Below are positions 17,929-27,578 of a stretch of 64,000 nucleotides of DNA, piece by piece; position 1 is the stretch's first letter, and every line of letters begins with the position of its first letter. The DNA comes from an uncultured Planctomycetaceae bacterium (lineage in GTDB: Bacteria; Planctomycetota; Planctomycetia; Planctomycetales; Planctomycetaceae): contig CALSLT010000002.1 in NCBI GenBank assembly GCA_943787265.1, positions 62,001-126,000 of the forward strand. The letters run 5' to 3'. A program made the position numbers and the translations under genes. The notes beneath the pieces are model-generated. The model made no database searches, was not told where the DNA came from, and saw nothing but the letters and a program-made list of their open reading frames with translations.

Positions 17929-19179
17929 TCAGGAAGAACGGCCAAGGATCAGGCTTACGTTATGACCACCGAAGCCAAACGTGTTGTTAATTGCGTAATG
18001 AATGTCGGCTTGCTGAGCAGAACCCGCGACCAGATTCAGATCGCATTCCGGGTCGGGAGTATCAAGATTGATCGTTGGTGGAATGATGCCTGTCTGCAAT
18101 GTTCGGACGCAAGCAACGGACTCGACTGCTCCCGCCGCGCCGATCAGATGTCCGAGCATACTCTTTGTGGAACTGACTCTGAGTTGCGGAGTGGCCGTCC
18201 CAAACGCTTCTTTCAAAGCCAGCGTCTCGGCGACGTCGTTTGCTTTTGTTCCCGTACCGTGAGCATTGATGTAGGTGCGGGCCGCGATTTCTGACTCGTC
18301 CACGCCAGCGGACGAAAGTGCGTACCGAATAGCCTGAGCCGCTCCCTGTCCGCTTGGTTCGGGGCGGACCAAATGGGAAGCGTCCGACGTTGATCCATAT
18401 CCCAGAACTTCGGCATGAGGCGTCGCGCCGCGGCGAGTAACGCTTTGCTCCGATTCCAGAATCAGGATGCCAGCACCTTCGGACATGACAAGTCCGGATC
18501 GGTCCGCATCGAAAGGCCGGATTGCCTTCTGAGGATCATCGTTGTACTTCGTCGCCATCGCCCCCATGCGACAGAAGGCTGCGATGCCGAGTCGCGTCAA
18601 CGAAGACTCGGTTCCGCCAGTGATCACAACATCTGCGGCGCCACTTCTAAGGAGTTCGGTGGCTTGAATGATCGCCAGACCGGAGCTTGCGCACGCAGCG
18701 CTGACCGTGAAGGCGGGGCCACGAATTCCGAACGTCAGGCTCACATTGGCCGGAGCAGCATTCGGCATTAACAGGGGAATCGTCAACGGGCTGACGCGAT
18801 CCGGACCGCGGCTCAGCAGAACGTCCGTTTGCTGCTGCAGAGTGTCCAGTCCGCTGAGGCCAGCTCCAACGATCACGCCGCAGCGGTGTCCGAATTCCGC
18901 CGGAACGATTCCGGCTTCGTCGATCGCCTGCCGTGCGGCCGAAACAGCGAACCGGCTCGCACGGTCCATGCGTCGCCAGGCAACCTGCTCGGGCAATTCA
19001 AATGGAGCTTCGTCAAGCCCCTCGACTTCTCCACCGATGGTCGCGGCCAGATCTGTAGTATCGACGCGCTGAAGCCGGTCGATACCGGATCGCCCTTCCG
19101 TTAGGCCCGACCATAAGTGTTCAACACTGTTTCCCAGTGGTGATACAACGCCCATCCCTGTGACGAAGACTCGTGACAT
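17929..19179 (-). CDS. fabF: 3-oxoacyl-ACP synthase II (KAS II)
   Basis: This 416-residue condensing enzyme elongates fatty acids by joining malonyl-ACP to acyl-ACP. The Cys-His-His triad is present: Cys163 in AACASSG, His307 in NAHGTGT and His344 in GHLIGAAGA. N-terminal VFVTGMGVVSPLG and C-terminal NNTFGFGGHN are also typical, and length matches FabF. The ATG at 19179 is preceded by AGGCGAT. No acpP gene precedes it here, unlike in many bacteria; the upstream 600 bases hold no recognisable gene. Other ketosynthases of the same clan act in polyketide synthesis, but nothing nearby suggests that. Confidence 0.94.
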   Translation of the reverse strand: MSRVFVTGMGVVSPLGNSVEHLWSGLTEGRSGIDRLQRVDTTDLAATIGGEVEGLDEAPFELPEQVAWRRMDRASRFAVSAARQAIDEAGIVPAEFGHRCGVIVGAGLSGLDTLQQQTDVLLSRGPDRVSPLTIPLLMPNAAPANVSLTFGIRGPAFTVSAACASSGLAIIQATELLRSGAADVVITGGTESSLTRLGIAAFCRMGAMATKYNDDPQKAIRPFDADRSGLVMSEGAGILILESEQSVTRRGATPHAEVLGYGSTSDASHLVRPEPSGQGAAQAIRYALSSAGVDESEIAARTYINAHGTGTKANDVAETLALKEAFGTATPQLRVSSTKSMLGHLIGAAGAVESVACVRTLQTGIIPPTINLDTPDPECDLNLVAGSAQQADIHYAINNTFGFGGHNVSLILGRSS

Positions 19180-19793
19180 ATCGCCTGAATTGAACCTTTT
19201 ATTCGCCGGCTATCGAGTAGTTCACGGCCAGCCTTGAACGGAAACGCCCACGAGCTGAGGGCTTTCCTTGTCGAATTGCATTCCGGAGGCCAGCCATTAT
19301 GAAATGATTGCGTAATGACCGTAAAACGGGGGGATTCTAGGAGTCTGCCGCGGAAATCATAGCCGAAGACGCGGGCTGGCTGAGGCTGTTCATCCTTAAT
19401 TCGGACCTGCCATGCGAATGCACCGTCGGTGAGCGGGTCGAATTGGCAGATCACGCGCCCCGATCAGCATGTCATTGCTTCAGGATGAGGACTTCGGCAG
19501 TTTCCACTGCATACGCGGCGGCTGGCTCGGCGATAAACTCTGCGAGTGGATCGAACTGCGGAAAACGTGGACAATACCGATCAGCCTGATTTCGAAACTG
19601 CTGAGTTGGTCGTCGTCAGGTTTCGGCCTGCAAAACGATCTGAAAACAAATTGTGCTCTGAGCCAGCGCGAGTGGAACAGAGGGAAGAGTTTCAGATCTC
19701 AGAGATGTCGATCGACTCAGAATTCGATCATTTTTCCTCGCGAGACACCGGCGTCGCCCGGCGATCTCGCATCAAGATCGTGGTGAGGTTGCT
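19180..19793. other. 614-base divergent region without a recognised gene
   Basis: The gap lies between fabF (minus) and the adaptor gene (plus). Two open frames exist (19101-19454 minus and 19546-19833 plus), but both overlap neighbouring genes and neither resembles a known family. I see no structured RNA or repeat. A GTGAGG site precedes the adaptor start. Confidence 0.4.
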
Positions 19794-21581
19794 ATGCAGC
19801 GTCCTTCAAATTCAAAAACATCGTCAGTCGTAGCGAGTGATCATCGGCGGAACGGAAATGCCGTCGTCGTCGTCCTTGCTCTTCTGGCAATTCTAGTCGT
19901 GGTCGGAGCGTACATTTTCGGACCGGGTTTGCTGTCTCAAATCAACGCAGGCAGCGAGACTTCTGACAGCAAAGCGATGACGCACAAAGTCGGTCGCGAG
20001 AATCTGGTCGTTACGGTCACGGATGACGGCGAACTGCAAAGTGCCAGCAATGTCGATGTGAAATGTGAGATTTCCGGTGGCAGCACAATCCTCTGGATTA
20101 TCGACGACGGAACGGTCGTCGAGGCTGATCAGAAGATCGTCGAACTGGACTCGTCCGGAATCGAAGAACAGCTCGCCGCTCAGACTGGCGTATACGAGAA
20201 AGCTCTTGCCGCACAGATCAAGGCGACTGAAGACGCAGCCGCAGCGGCCATCGCTGTCAAAGAATATGTCGAGGGAACATTCCTGAAGGATGTGCAGGAA
20301 GTTGAAGCGCAGATTACGATCGCTCAGGAGAACATGCGGAGCGCGCAAAACGTGCTCGACCACACCGAGCGAATGGCTCGAAAAGGATTCGCAACACCGC
20401 TGCAAGTCGAAGCTGACGAGTTCGCGGTCAAGCGAGCGAAGCTGGAACTCGATTTCGCGCAGACCTCAAAAGACGTTCTCGAAAAATTCACGCGTGAGAA
20501 GACGACAAAAGGCCTGGAAGCGACCCGCGACGCAGCACAGGCATTGGCACGGTCCGAGCAGGCAGCAGTCCAACTCGAGAAAGCCAAACTCGACAAGCTC
20601 ACAAAACAGCTTGAGAAGTGCGTCATTCTAGCTCCGAAAGCCGGCATGGTCGTCTACTTCGCAGAACGTAGCCGCTACGGAAGTTCGAGCAGCCAGATCG
20701 AAGAGGGATCGCCCGTCCGGGAACGTCAGACAATCATCCAGCTTCCGGACCTGACGCAGATGCAGGCGAAGATGCCGGTTCATGAATCGAAAGTTGAACA
20801 GGTTCACCCTGGCCAGCGAGTCTATTTGAAAGTCCTCGATCGAGAATTTCAGGGGTCAGTTACATCAATCGCCAACCAACCGGAATCGAAATCGTTCTTC
20901 GCCGCCAAGGTTAAGGAGTATCCAGCAGAGGTCCGCATCGAAGGCGATTGCGAAGGCCTTCGCCCGGGCATGACAGCGGAAGTCGAAATTCTGATTGCGA
21001 ATCTCGAAAACGTTTTGACCGTACCCGTGTCAGCCGTGGTCGTGAAGGGGGATCAGTTCTTTGGCTATGTTCAAAGTGCTGACGGGCCGCAAAAACGCGA
21101 ATTACTTCTTGGCCTTAGCAACGACAAGTTCGTTGAGGTTAAAGACGGTGTCGCCGAAGGCGAAGAAATTCTCATGAATCCACGAGCTGTCATGGGCGAC
21201 CAGCTCAACGATGATGATGGAGAAGAAGAGGAAGGCGAGTCGGAGAAAGTTAACAGCCGGTTTGGTGATACAAGCAAAGCTCCTGCACCTCCCTCAGCCA
21301 GCGGAAAGAAACCTTCCGGTGGTGCACAGGGCGTTGGTGGATCAGGTTCATCTGGCGGCGGACGAAAGACGCCAAGTTTCGCCAGCCTCGACAAAAATGG
21401 CGATAAAAAAATCACAAGTGATGAGATCACCTGGCCAGGCGCTGACGCAATGATCTCAAAAATTGACAAGGACGGTGATGGGGCAATTTCGGAAACGGAG
21501 TGGAAGAATCGACCGAAGCGACCTTCATCCGGCGGTGGTTCCGGAGCAGGTGGTGGCCGGCCCGAATCGGGAGCTCGCTAG
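19794..21581 (+). CDS. MacA/HlyD-type periplasmic adaptor with C-terminal EF-hand pair
   Basis: A 595-residue membrane-fusion protein. One N-terminal membrane helix (about 24-45) is followed by a lipoyl/barrel half, a long alpha-helical hairpin (about 110-265, Ala/Glu/Lys-rich) and the second barrel half (GMTAEVEILIANLENVLTVPVSAVVVKG). Such adaptors link an inner-membrane exporter to an outer-membrane channel. After an acidic linker and a Gly/Ser/Pro-rich stretch, two EF-hand loops appear: Asp533 to Glu544 (DKNGDKKITSDE) and Asp558 to Glu569 (DKDGDGAISETE), both with calcium ligands intact. The tail is Gly-rich. The permease gene begins on the last base of its stop codon. Confidence 0.88.
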   Translation: MQRPSNSKTSSVVASDHRRNGNAVVVVLALLAILVVVGAYIFGPGLLSQINAGSETSDSKAMTHKVGRENLVVTVTDDGELQSASNVDVKCEISGGSTILWIIDDGTVVEADQKIVELDSSGIEEQLAAQTGVYEKALAAQIKATEDAAAAAIAVKEYVEGTFLKDVQEVEAQITIAQENMRSAQNVLDHTERMARKGFATPLQVEADEFAVKRAKLELDFAQTSKDVLEKFTREKTTKGLEATRDAAQALARSEQAAVQLEKAKLDKLTKQLEKCVILAPKAGMVVYFAERSRYGSSSSQIEEGSPVRERQTIIQLPDLTQMQAKMPVHESKVEQVHPGQRVYLKVLDREFQGSVTSIANQPESKSFFAAKVKEYPAEVRIEGDCEGLRPGMTAEVEILIANLENVLTVPVSAVVVKGDQFFGYVQSADGPQKRELLLGLSNDKFVEVKDGVAEGEEILMNPRAVMGDQLNDDDGEEEEGESEKVNSRFGDTSKAPAPPSASGKKPSGGAQGVGGSGSSGGGRKTPSFASLDKNGDKKITSDEITWPGADAMISKIDKDGDGAISETEWKNRPKRPSSGGGSGAGGGRPESGAR

Positions 21582-22909
21582 TGCTCTCGTACGTTCTGCG
21601 CACGCTCAAACTTGGCATCAAGAGCCTCTCGCTACACGCCCTTCGATCATCGCTGGCGATGGTCGGGATTCTGATCGGCGTCATGGCGGTCATCTGGCTA
21701 GTTGCGCTCGGTGAAGGGGTCAGTGACCAGGCTCAAAAACAGATTGAGCAACTGGGCGCTCGAAACATCATCATCAAGAGCGTTAAGCCTGCGGCCTCAG
21801 GCACCAGCGGCGACCGCACATTCGTCACGATCTACGGACTGACCGACGCCGATTACGAACGACTCGTCGAGACGATCCCCACCGTCGAACGCGCTGTCCC
21901 GATGCGAGAACTGTCGACTATCGTGCGACACGACGGGCATGCGATGGCGACGCAGCTCGTTGGTTGCGTATCTGACTATTACCAGATCAACCATCTCAGC
22001 ATGGCTCAGGGGAAATTTCTCGAGCAGCAACACGAGATCGATAAAGCGACCGTTTGTGTCATCGCCGCTGACGTCGCCCTGGAAGTCTTTCCGCTGGAAA
22101 ATCCAATTGGCCAACGCCTGTTGATCGACCAGGACTTCTACACCGTGATCGGCGTCACCGATAGCCGCGAATCTTCCGCGTCGATCGGTGGATCGCTCGC
22201 CGGGCGAGAGTACAACCGGGACATCTACATTCCCGTTACGACTTTTCGTACGCGTTTAGGTGACGAGTTGACAACTTCTCCCTCAGGTGGAGTCGATCGC
22301 GAACTGGTCGAAATCAGTCAGATCACGCTCATGATCGAAGACGTTGACTCTGTCGAAGAAAGCGCGGCCGTCGCTCGAATCCTTCTAGAGAAATATCACA
22401 TCGAAGAAGACTACACCGTCGTTGTCCCGAAAGAGTTGCTCCGCCAGGCGGAAGTTTTGCGGGCGATGTTTAACGTGTTGCTCGTTCTGATCGCCGGGAT
22501 TTCGCTCCTCGTCGGCGGCATTGGCATCATGAATATCATGCTGGCAACGGTGACGGAGCGAACTCGCGAGATCGGTGTCCGCCGAGCTCTGGGAGCCCGC
22601 CGTGGTGACATCATCACTCAGTTTCTGGCTGAAACCGTCGTTCTGACCGGCACCGGTGGGCTGACAGGAGTCGCTTTTGGATTCCTCTGCGGTCCTGCCG
22701 TCTACGGAGTGCAGTACGTGTTGAAACAGTTTCTGCCAAACGTTTGGACGACGTTGCCACCGGCCATCCAGAATCTGGAACCGCTCGTTGCTCCGTGGTC
22801 AGTCGGCGTTGCCTTTTCGATCTCTGTCATCGTCGGGGTTCTGTTCGGGCTGTATCCCGCTCGCCGAGCCGCCATGATGGACCCCATCGAAGCGTTGCGA
22901 CACGAATAA
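21581..22909 (+). CDS. MacB-type ABC transporter permease (no ATPase domain)
   Basis: A 442-residue permease of the MacB/FtsX group: one N-terminal membrane helix (SSLAMVGILIGVMAVIWLVAL), a periplasmic domain, then three helices in the C-terminal third. The conserved coupling segment ERTREIGVRRALGARRGDI and final YPARRAAMMDPIEALRHE are present. The GTG at 21581 overlaps the upstream TAG by one base, so the genes are coupled. Unlike fused MacB it has no nucleotide-binding domain, and no separate ATPase gene lies in this window. Macrolides, peptides or lipoproteins are possible cargoes in this family; none can be chosen here. Confidence 0.9.
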   Translation: MLSYVLRTLKLGIKSLSLHALRSSLAMVGILIGVMAVIWLVALGEGVSDQAQKQIEQLGARNIIIKSVKPAASGTSGDRTFVTIYGLTDADYERLVETIPTVERAVPMRELSTIVRHDGHAMATQLVGCVSDYYQINHLSMAQGKFLEQQHEIDKATVCVIAADVALEVFPLENPIGQRLLIDQDFYTVIGVTDSRESSASIGGSLAGREYNRDIYIPVTTFRTRLGDELTTSPSGGVDRELVEISQITLMIEDVDSVEESAAVARILLEKYHIEEDYTVVVPKELLRQAEVLRAMFNVLLVLIAGISLLVGGIGIMNIMLATVTERTREIGVRRALGARRGDIITQFLAETVVLTGTGGLTGVAFGFLCGPAVYGVQYVLKQFLPNVWTTLPPAIQNLEPLVAPWSVGVAFSISVIVGVLFGLYPARRAAMMDPIEALRHE

Positions 22910-23062
22910 CGAATCAGTTTTCTGACGCCGTCTTCTATCGCCAACCGCCGCAAGGTTGCTTCCGTCAATAGACAGGTCAGAGTACGACCTCGTTTCGGGC
23001 GTCGAGCAAATACTTCACCCGGCACTCTTCTCTCTCACACCGTATGATCGGTTTTCGTCGAA

Positions 23063-24379
23063 ATGGCCAATTACCGCGACAAGCGTTCTCAACGGAAGCA
23101 ACGACACCGGCAGGCTCCCGTCCTGCTGGACACGTCTCAACGCCCGCTGGACATCGTCGAAGATCCGTCAGCATTGTCTGCCGTGCAGATTGATACCGAC
23201 TTTCCACACCCCAACGTTTTCCGAAAACGCCTGCGTAACATTCCTCAGGAAGTGAAACCAGGCGATCTCGTTTCCATCTCACACACCGACGGTCGGCATC
23301 TTGGTTATGGGTATATCAACTCGACAGCGGGCGTCGCTCTACGCTTCATTCGGTGGGGAGCTGAACCGCCCAATGACGAATTCTGGGATCAGCTTCTCCG
23401 ACAGGCAGTTTCGTTTCGTCACGAAACATTGAAACTCGGCGAAGCGACAACCGCCTGCCGACTCATCCATGCAGAAGGCGACTTTCTGCCGGGGATCGTT
23501 GTCGACCGATACAACGACGTGTTGTCACTTGAGGCGTACTCGCTGGGCATGTTTCAGCGTGCTCAGTCGATCGCCGAACGGCTTGCCTCAATCTGCGCCA
23601 CCGAGCATTGGATCGTCAAACCAAGCCCGCAGAGTGAGACTCAGGAAGGATTCTCGGCCCCGGTCATCAGCTCACCAGACCTGCCACGCACCACGACTAT
23701 TCATGAATACGGAACAAGGTTCCGCATCAATCTCAATGAAGGTCACAAGACGGGCTTCTTCTGCGATCAGCGTGAGAATCGAATCAAACTCGCCAGTTTC
23801 TGCGAAGGAAAATCGGTCGCCGACATCTGTTGCTACACCGGCGGCTTTGCGATTCAGGCGAAGAAATCAGGAAAGGCTGCTGACGTCACCGGAGTGGAAC
23901 TCGACGAAAACCCGCTTCAACTGGCGAAGTCCAACGCGAATCTCAATCAGGCGAAAGTCAGCTTTGTCCAGGCAGACGCCTTCGCCTGGATGCGCGACAT
24001 GGTTCGCAACGGTCGCCAGTTTGACGTACTCGCGCTGGATCCTCCGAAATGGATCCACTCACGAGAGGAACTCGAAGAAGGCCGACGGACTCACTTCGAC
24101 TTCAACCGCCTGGCTCTGCAACTCGTTCGTCCTGGCGGAATCATGGTGACGTTTACGTGCGCGGGCCTCTTAACCAACGAAGAGTTCGACAAACTCGTCC
24201 GTTCCGCGGCGCGACAGGCTGGCCCACCCATGCCCGGTACCGAGTCAGAAGAAAATCCGAGACGTCAGCCGCGTGAAATTCAAATCTTCGATCGGACTGG
24301 TGCGTCCCCCGACCATCCCGTCGCCGGAAGCTGCCCCGAATCAGAATACCTGCGGGCAATGTGGCTGCGAGTTCTATAG
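23063..24379 (+). CDS. RlmI-like class I rRNA (cytosine-C5) methyltransferase
   Basis: A 438-residue SAM-dependent methyltransferase. A PUA-like domain (about residues 45-115, with KPGDLVSISHTDGRHLGYGY) precedes the RlmI-type linker domain (DFLPGIVVDRYNDVLSLE) and a Rossmann methyltransferase domain. Key motifs are GHKTGFFCDQRENR, the SAM loop DICCYTGGFAIQAKKSG and catalytic-site DPPKW. RlmI methylates 23S rRNA; this is a family-level assignment. The N-terminus has about 40 extra basic residues. Its stop codon abuts that of the convergent UvrA paralogue, and the two coding regions overlap by six bases. Confidence 0.88.
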   Translation: MANYRDKRSQRKQRHRQAPVLLDTSQRPLDIVEDPSALSAVQIDTDFPHPNVFRKRLRNIPQEVKPGDLVSISHTDGRHLGYGYINSTAGVALRFIRWGAEPPNDEFWDQLLRQAVSFRHETLKLGEATTACRLIHAEGDFLPGIVVDRYNDVLSLEAYSLGMFQRAQSIAERLASICATEHWIVKPSPQSETQEGFSAPVISSPDLPRTTTIHEYGTRFRINLNEGHKTGFFCDQRENRIKLASFCEGKSVADICCYTGGFAIQAKKSGKAADVTGVELDENPLQLAKSNANLNQAKVSFVQADAFAWMRDMVRNGRQFDVLALDPPKWIHSREELEEGRRTHFDFNRLALQLVRPGGIMVTFTCAGLLTNEEFDKLVRSAARQAGPPMPGTESEENPRRQPREIQIFDRTGASPDHPVAGSCPESEYLRAMWLRVL

Positions 24380-27300
24380 GTACTTCCCGGTGATCGACTG
24401 CGGACAGGCAATGATGTCAGCGACTGAGCCAGTCACCACGACGTTCCCGCCGCCGGGACCAGCTTCCGGCCCCATGTCGATAATGTGGTCTGCTCGCCGA
24501 ATCACATCGAGATGATGTTCAATTACGACCAGCGAATGTCCGACCGAAATCAGTCCGTCGAAACATTCCAGCAAGCGAGCAACGTCTACAGGATGAAGTC
24601 CCGTTGTCGGTTCGTTCATGATGAGCAGCGAGCCTGTCCGGCTGTTCGACGCCAGGCACGAAGCCAGTTTCAGTCGCTGCGATTCTCCACCGGATAATGT
24701 AGCCAGAGGTTGTCCCAGAGTCAGATAGTCAAGACCGACATCCTTCAAAGACCGCAGCCGTTTCTGAATTCTCGGCTGGCCACGAAAGAATGAAAACGCT
24801 TCGGCCGCGGTCATCGCCAACACGTCGGCGATGGTTCGTGCCCGCCACTGAACTTCAAGGATGTGCGGCAAATACCGTGTCCCGCTGCAATCCGGACACG
24901 TCATCGACACATCGGCCAGAAACTGCATATCGATCTCGACTCGGCCGGTACCTTCGCATTTGTTGCAGCGTCCGCCGGAATCGGTGTTGAAGCTGAAGTG
25001 CGAAACGATGAGATTTCGATTGCGAGCATCCTCAGTTTCAGCAAACAACCGCCGAATTTCGTCAAAGACTTTGAGCCACGTTGCCGGATTACTGCGACGA
25101 GAACCCGCCAGCGGCCGATCATCAATCAACTCTACCGAGCTGATTGACTCCGCTCCTTTGAGTTCACCATATTCGCCCACAACGTCGACCGAGCACGACT
25201 GCTCCAGCTCTTTGCAAACTGCGGGGAATAACACGCTCTCAATCAACGACGACTTTCCCGCTCCGCTGACACCGCTTACGACGCAAAGAACACCCAGCGG
25301 AATGTCGACCGAACAATTTACTACGGTATGACAAGCAGCATTGCTGAGCCGCAGCCAACCTCTTGCCTGTCGATACGGTGATTCTCCCGTTGCCGAGTTA
25401 CCGTCACCGTCGGTGGCCGCTCCAGCCAGCCAACGCCCGGTTGCAGACTCAGTCACCGCTGCCAGCGAGTCTGGCGGGCCGGCATAAACCAGGTGCCCGC
25501 CGTCCTGTCCCGCCGCAGGCCCAATATCGAGTGCATGATCAGCGGCGTCGAGGAATTCGGGTTCATGCTCCACAACGACGACTGTGTTTCCACTGTCTCG
25601 GACATTTCGGACGACGTTTACAACAAGCGAGACATCTCGCGGATGCAAACCAGCCGAAGGCTCGTCGATCACGAACAGGGTGTTGACCAGATTCGATCCG
25701 GCGATCGATGTCATGGCCACGCGTTGAGCTTCGCCGCGCGACAACGAACCCATTTCACGATTCAGGCACAGATAACCAAGCCCGGCTGACGTTAGAAACC
25801 GCAATCGTTCCACGATGTCAGCAATCAGGTTAGACGCGATCGACGTTGTTTCCGAGGATGTCGTCAGTGCTGTCTGAAAGAACGCCAACAGCTCATCGAT
25901 CGTCTGTATCGACAGGTCGCTGATCGATGCCGAACAGTCACTTCCGTTTGGATTTGCCGAACCTCCAAGACGCACGGCGAGTGCATCCGAGCGGAGCCGC
26001 GTTCCTTCACATGCTGTGCAACATTCAACCTGACGCCATTGGCTAAGGAACTCACGAGTGGCGGTCTGCGGTTTTCGCCGTTCAAGTCTCTCGAAGAGAC
26101 CGCGAAGCCCCTCTGAATTCTTCGTGCCTGGCTGTTGCGATGCATCACTGCCACCGTAGACCTGCTCCTTCTGCTCAGGTGTCAGACTTCGAAACTCAAC
26201 GTCAAGAGGCACGCCGGCATTTTCTGCGAAGCGAAGCAGTCGCTCACGCTCTCGCTTCCAACGATCGCCTCGCAACGCGACGATCGCTCCCGCTCGCAGT
26301 GACAGCGACTCATCCGGAACCATGCTGTCGAAGTCCAGCTTTGTGACACGTCCAGTTCCGCGACAATCTAGGCACGCTCCCAGTGGACTGCGAAAACTAA
26401 GAGTCGCGGGCTCCGGCTTCGTGAATAACCGGCCACAGGTTGAACAATCAAAGTTGGCAGAGAAACGGCACATCGCCCACGAATCATTGTCGATCAATAT
26501 GGGGGCCATCGCACGGCTGCCTCCATCGTCTGATGGTTTACCCGAGTCAACAGACACATCGAGGCTCGACAACTGAGCAAACAGGACGCACCGCCCGTCG
26601 GATTGTTCAAGGCATGTTTCAACCGCCTCTACAATTCGCTCTGGACTGATTTTTCCCGAGACGAGTCGATCGACAATCACAATCGGCTGTTCGTCATCGT
26701 CAGGCTCAGAAGATAAATCCTGGACTGAAACATTGCTCCCAGCTAAAGCAGAGACAACATCAGCAGTTGCCGACACATCGACGAAGTGTTTGAGGCTTAC
26801 CGCGCGGGTAAATCCGGCTTTGAGCAAATCCGCAACCGTGAGATTCCGCTCCATCTCATCGGCCGAGGCATCATGATCAGTGCTTTCCTCGCTGGCTGGC
26901 AATGGAAAACCAATCTGGAGCCGAGTGCCCTGCGTCAACTGATCGACCGTTTCGATAACAGACGCGGCTGAATCCTGCTCAACAGGCTGTTCACAGTCTG
27001 GACAGACTACGACTCCGACACGCGAAAACAAGACGCGAAGCAGGTCGTCGATTTCGGTCACAGTGGCGACGGTTGCACGTCGAGATGCTACCTTTGCTGC
27101 AGCGTTCTGCCGCAAAGCGACGGCTGGCGGGATACGGATGATGCTGTCGGCATCTGGTTTCTCAAGCCGATCAAGATGACGGCGAGCCGACGATGAGAAA
27201 CTCTCGATGTATCGACGCTGGCCTTCTGCATAAAGAGTATCAAACGCCAGACTGCTCTTGCCGGTACCACTGATTCCGGTAATCACCGTGAGCTTGTTCA

Positions 27301-27412
27301 ACGGGACATCAACGTCGATCGATTTAAGGTTATGAACGCGCACACCTCTGAGTTCGATGTTTGGCAACACCGACTCAGCGGCAATTGACGTTGACGTCGC
27401 TTGATCACTCAT
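24374..27412 (-). CDS. UvrA-family ATPase (divergent paralogue)
   Basis: A 1012-residue tandem ABC ATPase of the excinuclease UvrA family, which recognises DNA damage. First half: Walker A GISGTGKS (46-53), then ARRHLDRLEKPDADSI; zinc modules CPDC, CSTC/CLDC and CTACEGTRL. Second half: Walker A SGVSGAGKSSL, CNKCEGTGR/CPDCSGTRY zinc module, signature LSGGESQR. Two catalytic motifs depart from consensus: the first signature is LSRGEAQR (Arg near residue 560, where Gly is normal), and the second Walker B reads LLIMNEPTTGLH with Asn933 instead of Asp. The protein is therefore probably a UvrA2-like paralogue rather than the main UvrA. uvrB and uvrC are not in the window. Confidence 0.87.
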   Translation of the reverse strand: MSDQATSTSIAAESVLPNIELRGVRVHNLKSIDVDVPLNKLTVITGISGTGKSSLAFDTLYAEGQRRYIESFSSSARRHLDRLEKPDADSIIRIPPAVALRQNAAAKVASRRATVATVTEIDDLLRVLFSRVGVVVCPDCEQPVEQDSAASVIETVDQLTQGTRLQIGFPLPASEESTDHDASADEMERNLTVADLLKAGFTRAVSLKHFVDVSATADVVSALAGSNVSVQDLSSEPDDDEQPIVIVDRLVSGKISPERIVEAVETCLEQSDGRCVLFAQLSSLDVSVDSGKPSDDGGSRAMAPILIDNDSWAMCRFSANFDCSTCGRLFTKPEPATLSFRSPLGACLDCRGTGRVTKLDFDSMVPDESLSLRAGAIVALRGDRWKRERERLLRFAENAGVPLDVEFRSLTPEQKEQVYGGSDASQQPGTKNSEGLRGLFERLERRKPQTATREFLSQWRQVECCTACEGTRLRSDALAVRLGGSANPNGSDCSASISDLSIQTIDELLAFFQTALTTSSETTSIASNLIADIVERLRFLTSAGLGYLCLNREMGSLSRGEAQRVAMTSIAGSNLVNTLFVIDEPSAGLHPRDVSLVVNVVRNVRDSGNTVVVVEHEPEFLDAADHALDIGPAAGQDGGHLVYAGPPDSLAAVTESATGRWLAGAATDGDGNSATGESPYRQARGWLRLSNAACHTVVNCSVDIPLGVLCVVSGVSGAGKSSLIESVLFPAVCKELEQSCSVDVVGEYGELKGAESISSVELIDDRPLAGSRRSNPATWLKVFDEIRRLFAETEDARNRNLIVSHFSFNTDSGGRCNKCEGTGRVEIDMQFLADVSMTCPDCSGTRYLPHILEVQWRARTIADVLAMTAAEAFSFFRGQPRIQKRLRSLKDVGLDYLTLGQPLATLSGGESQRLKLASCLASNSRTGSLLIMNEPTTGLHPVDVARLLECFDGLISVGHSLVVIEHHLDVIRRADHIIDMGPEAGPGGGNVVVTGSVADIIACPQSITGKYL

Positions 27413-27578
27413 CCCCGAAGCGTACGGAGACAGAGCGAACTCTTCGAGTCAATTCGGCGTCGTCACTACCGCACAATTCAATGTCCATTTCGATTGCGTT
27501 CGTCGTCGCTGAAATGAAGAATCCTCACTCTCGCCGGTGGACACCTTTCTTGATCCCAGAATAAGCACCAACATTCCG

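Noticed and set aside
19101..19454. A 117-codon minus-strand frame upstream of fabF
   Set aside because: It overlaps the fabF start by 79 bases and has no recognisable family. It could not be fully excluded, but support is too thin to list it as a gene.
19546..19833. A 95-codon plus-strand frame before the adaptor gene
   Set aside because: It overlaps the adaptor start in another frame and has no ribosome-binding site or family resemblance.
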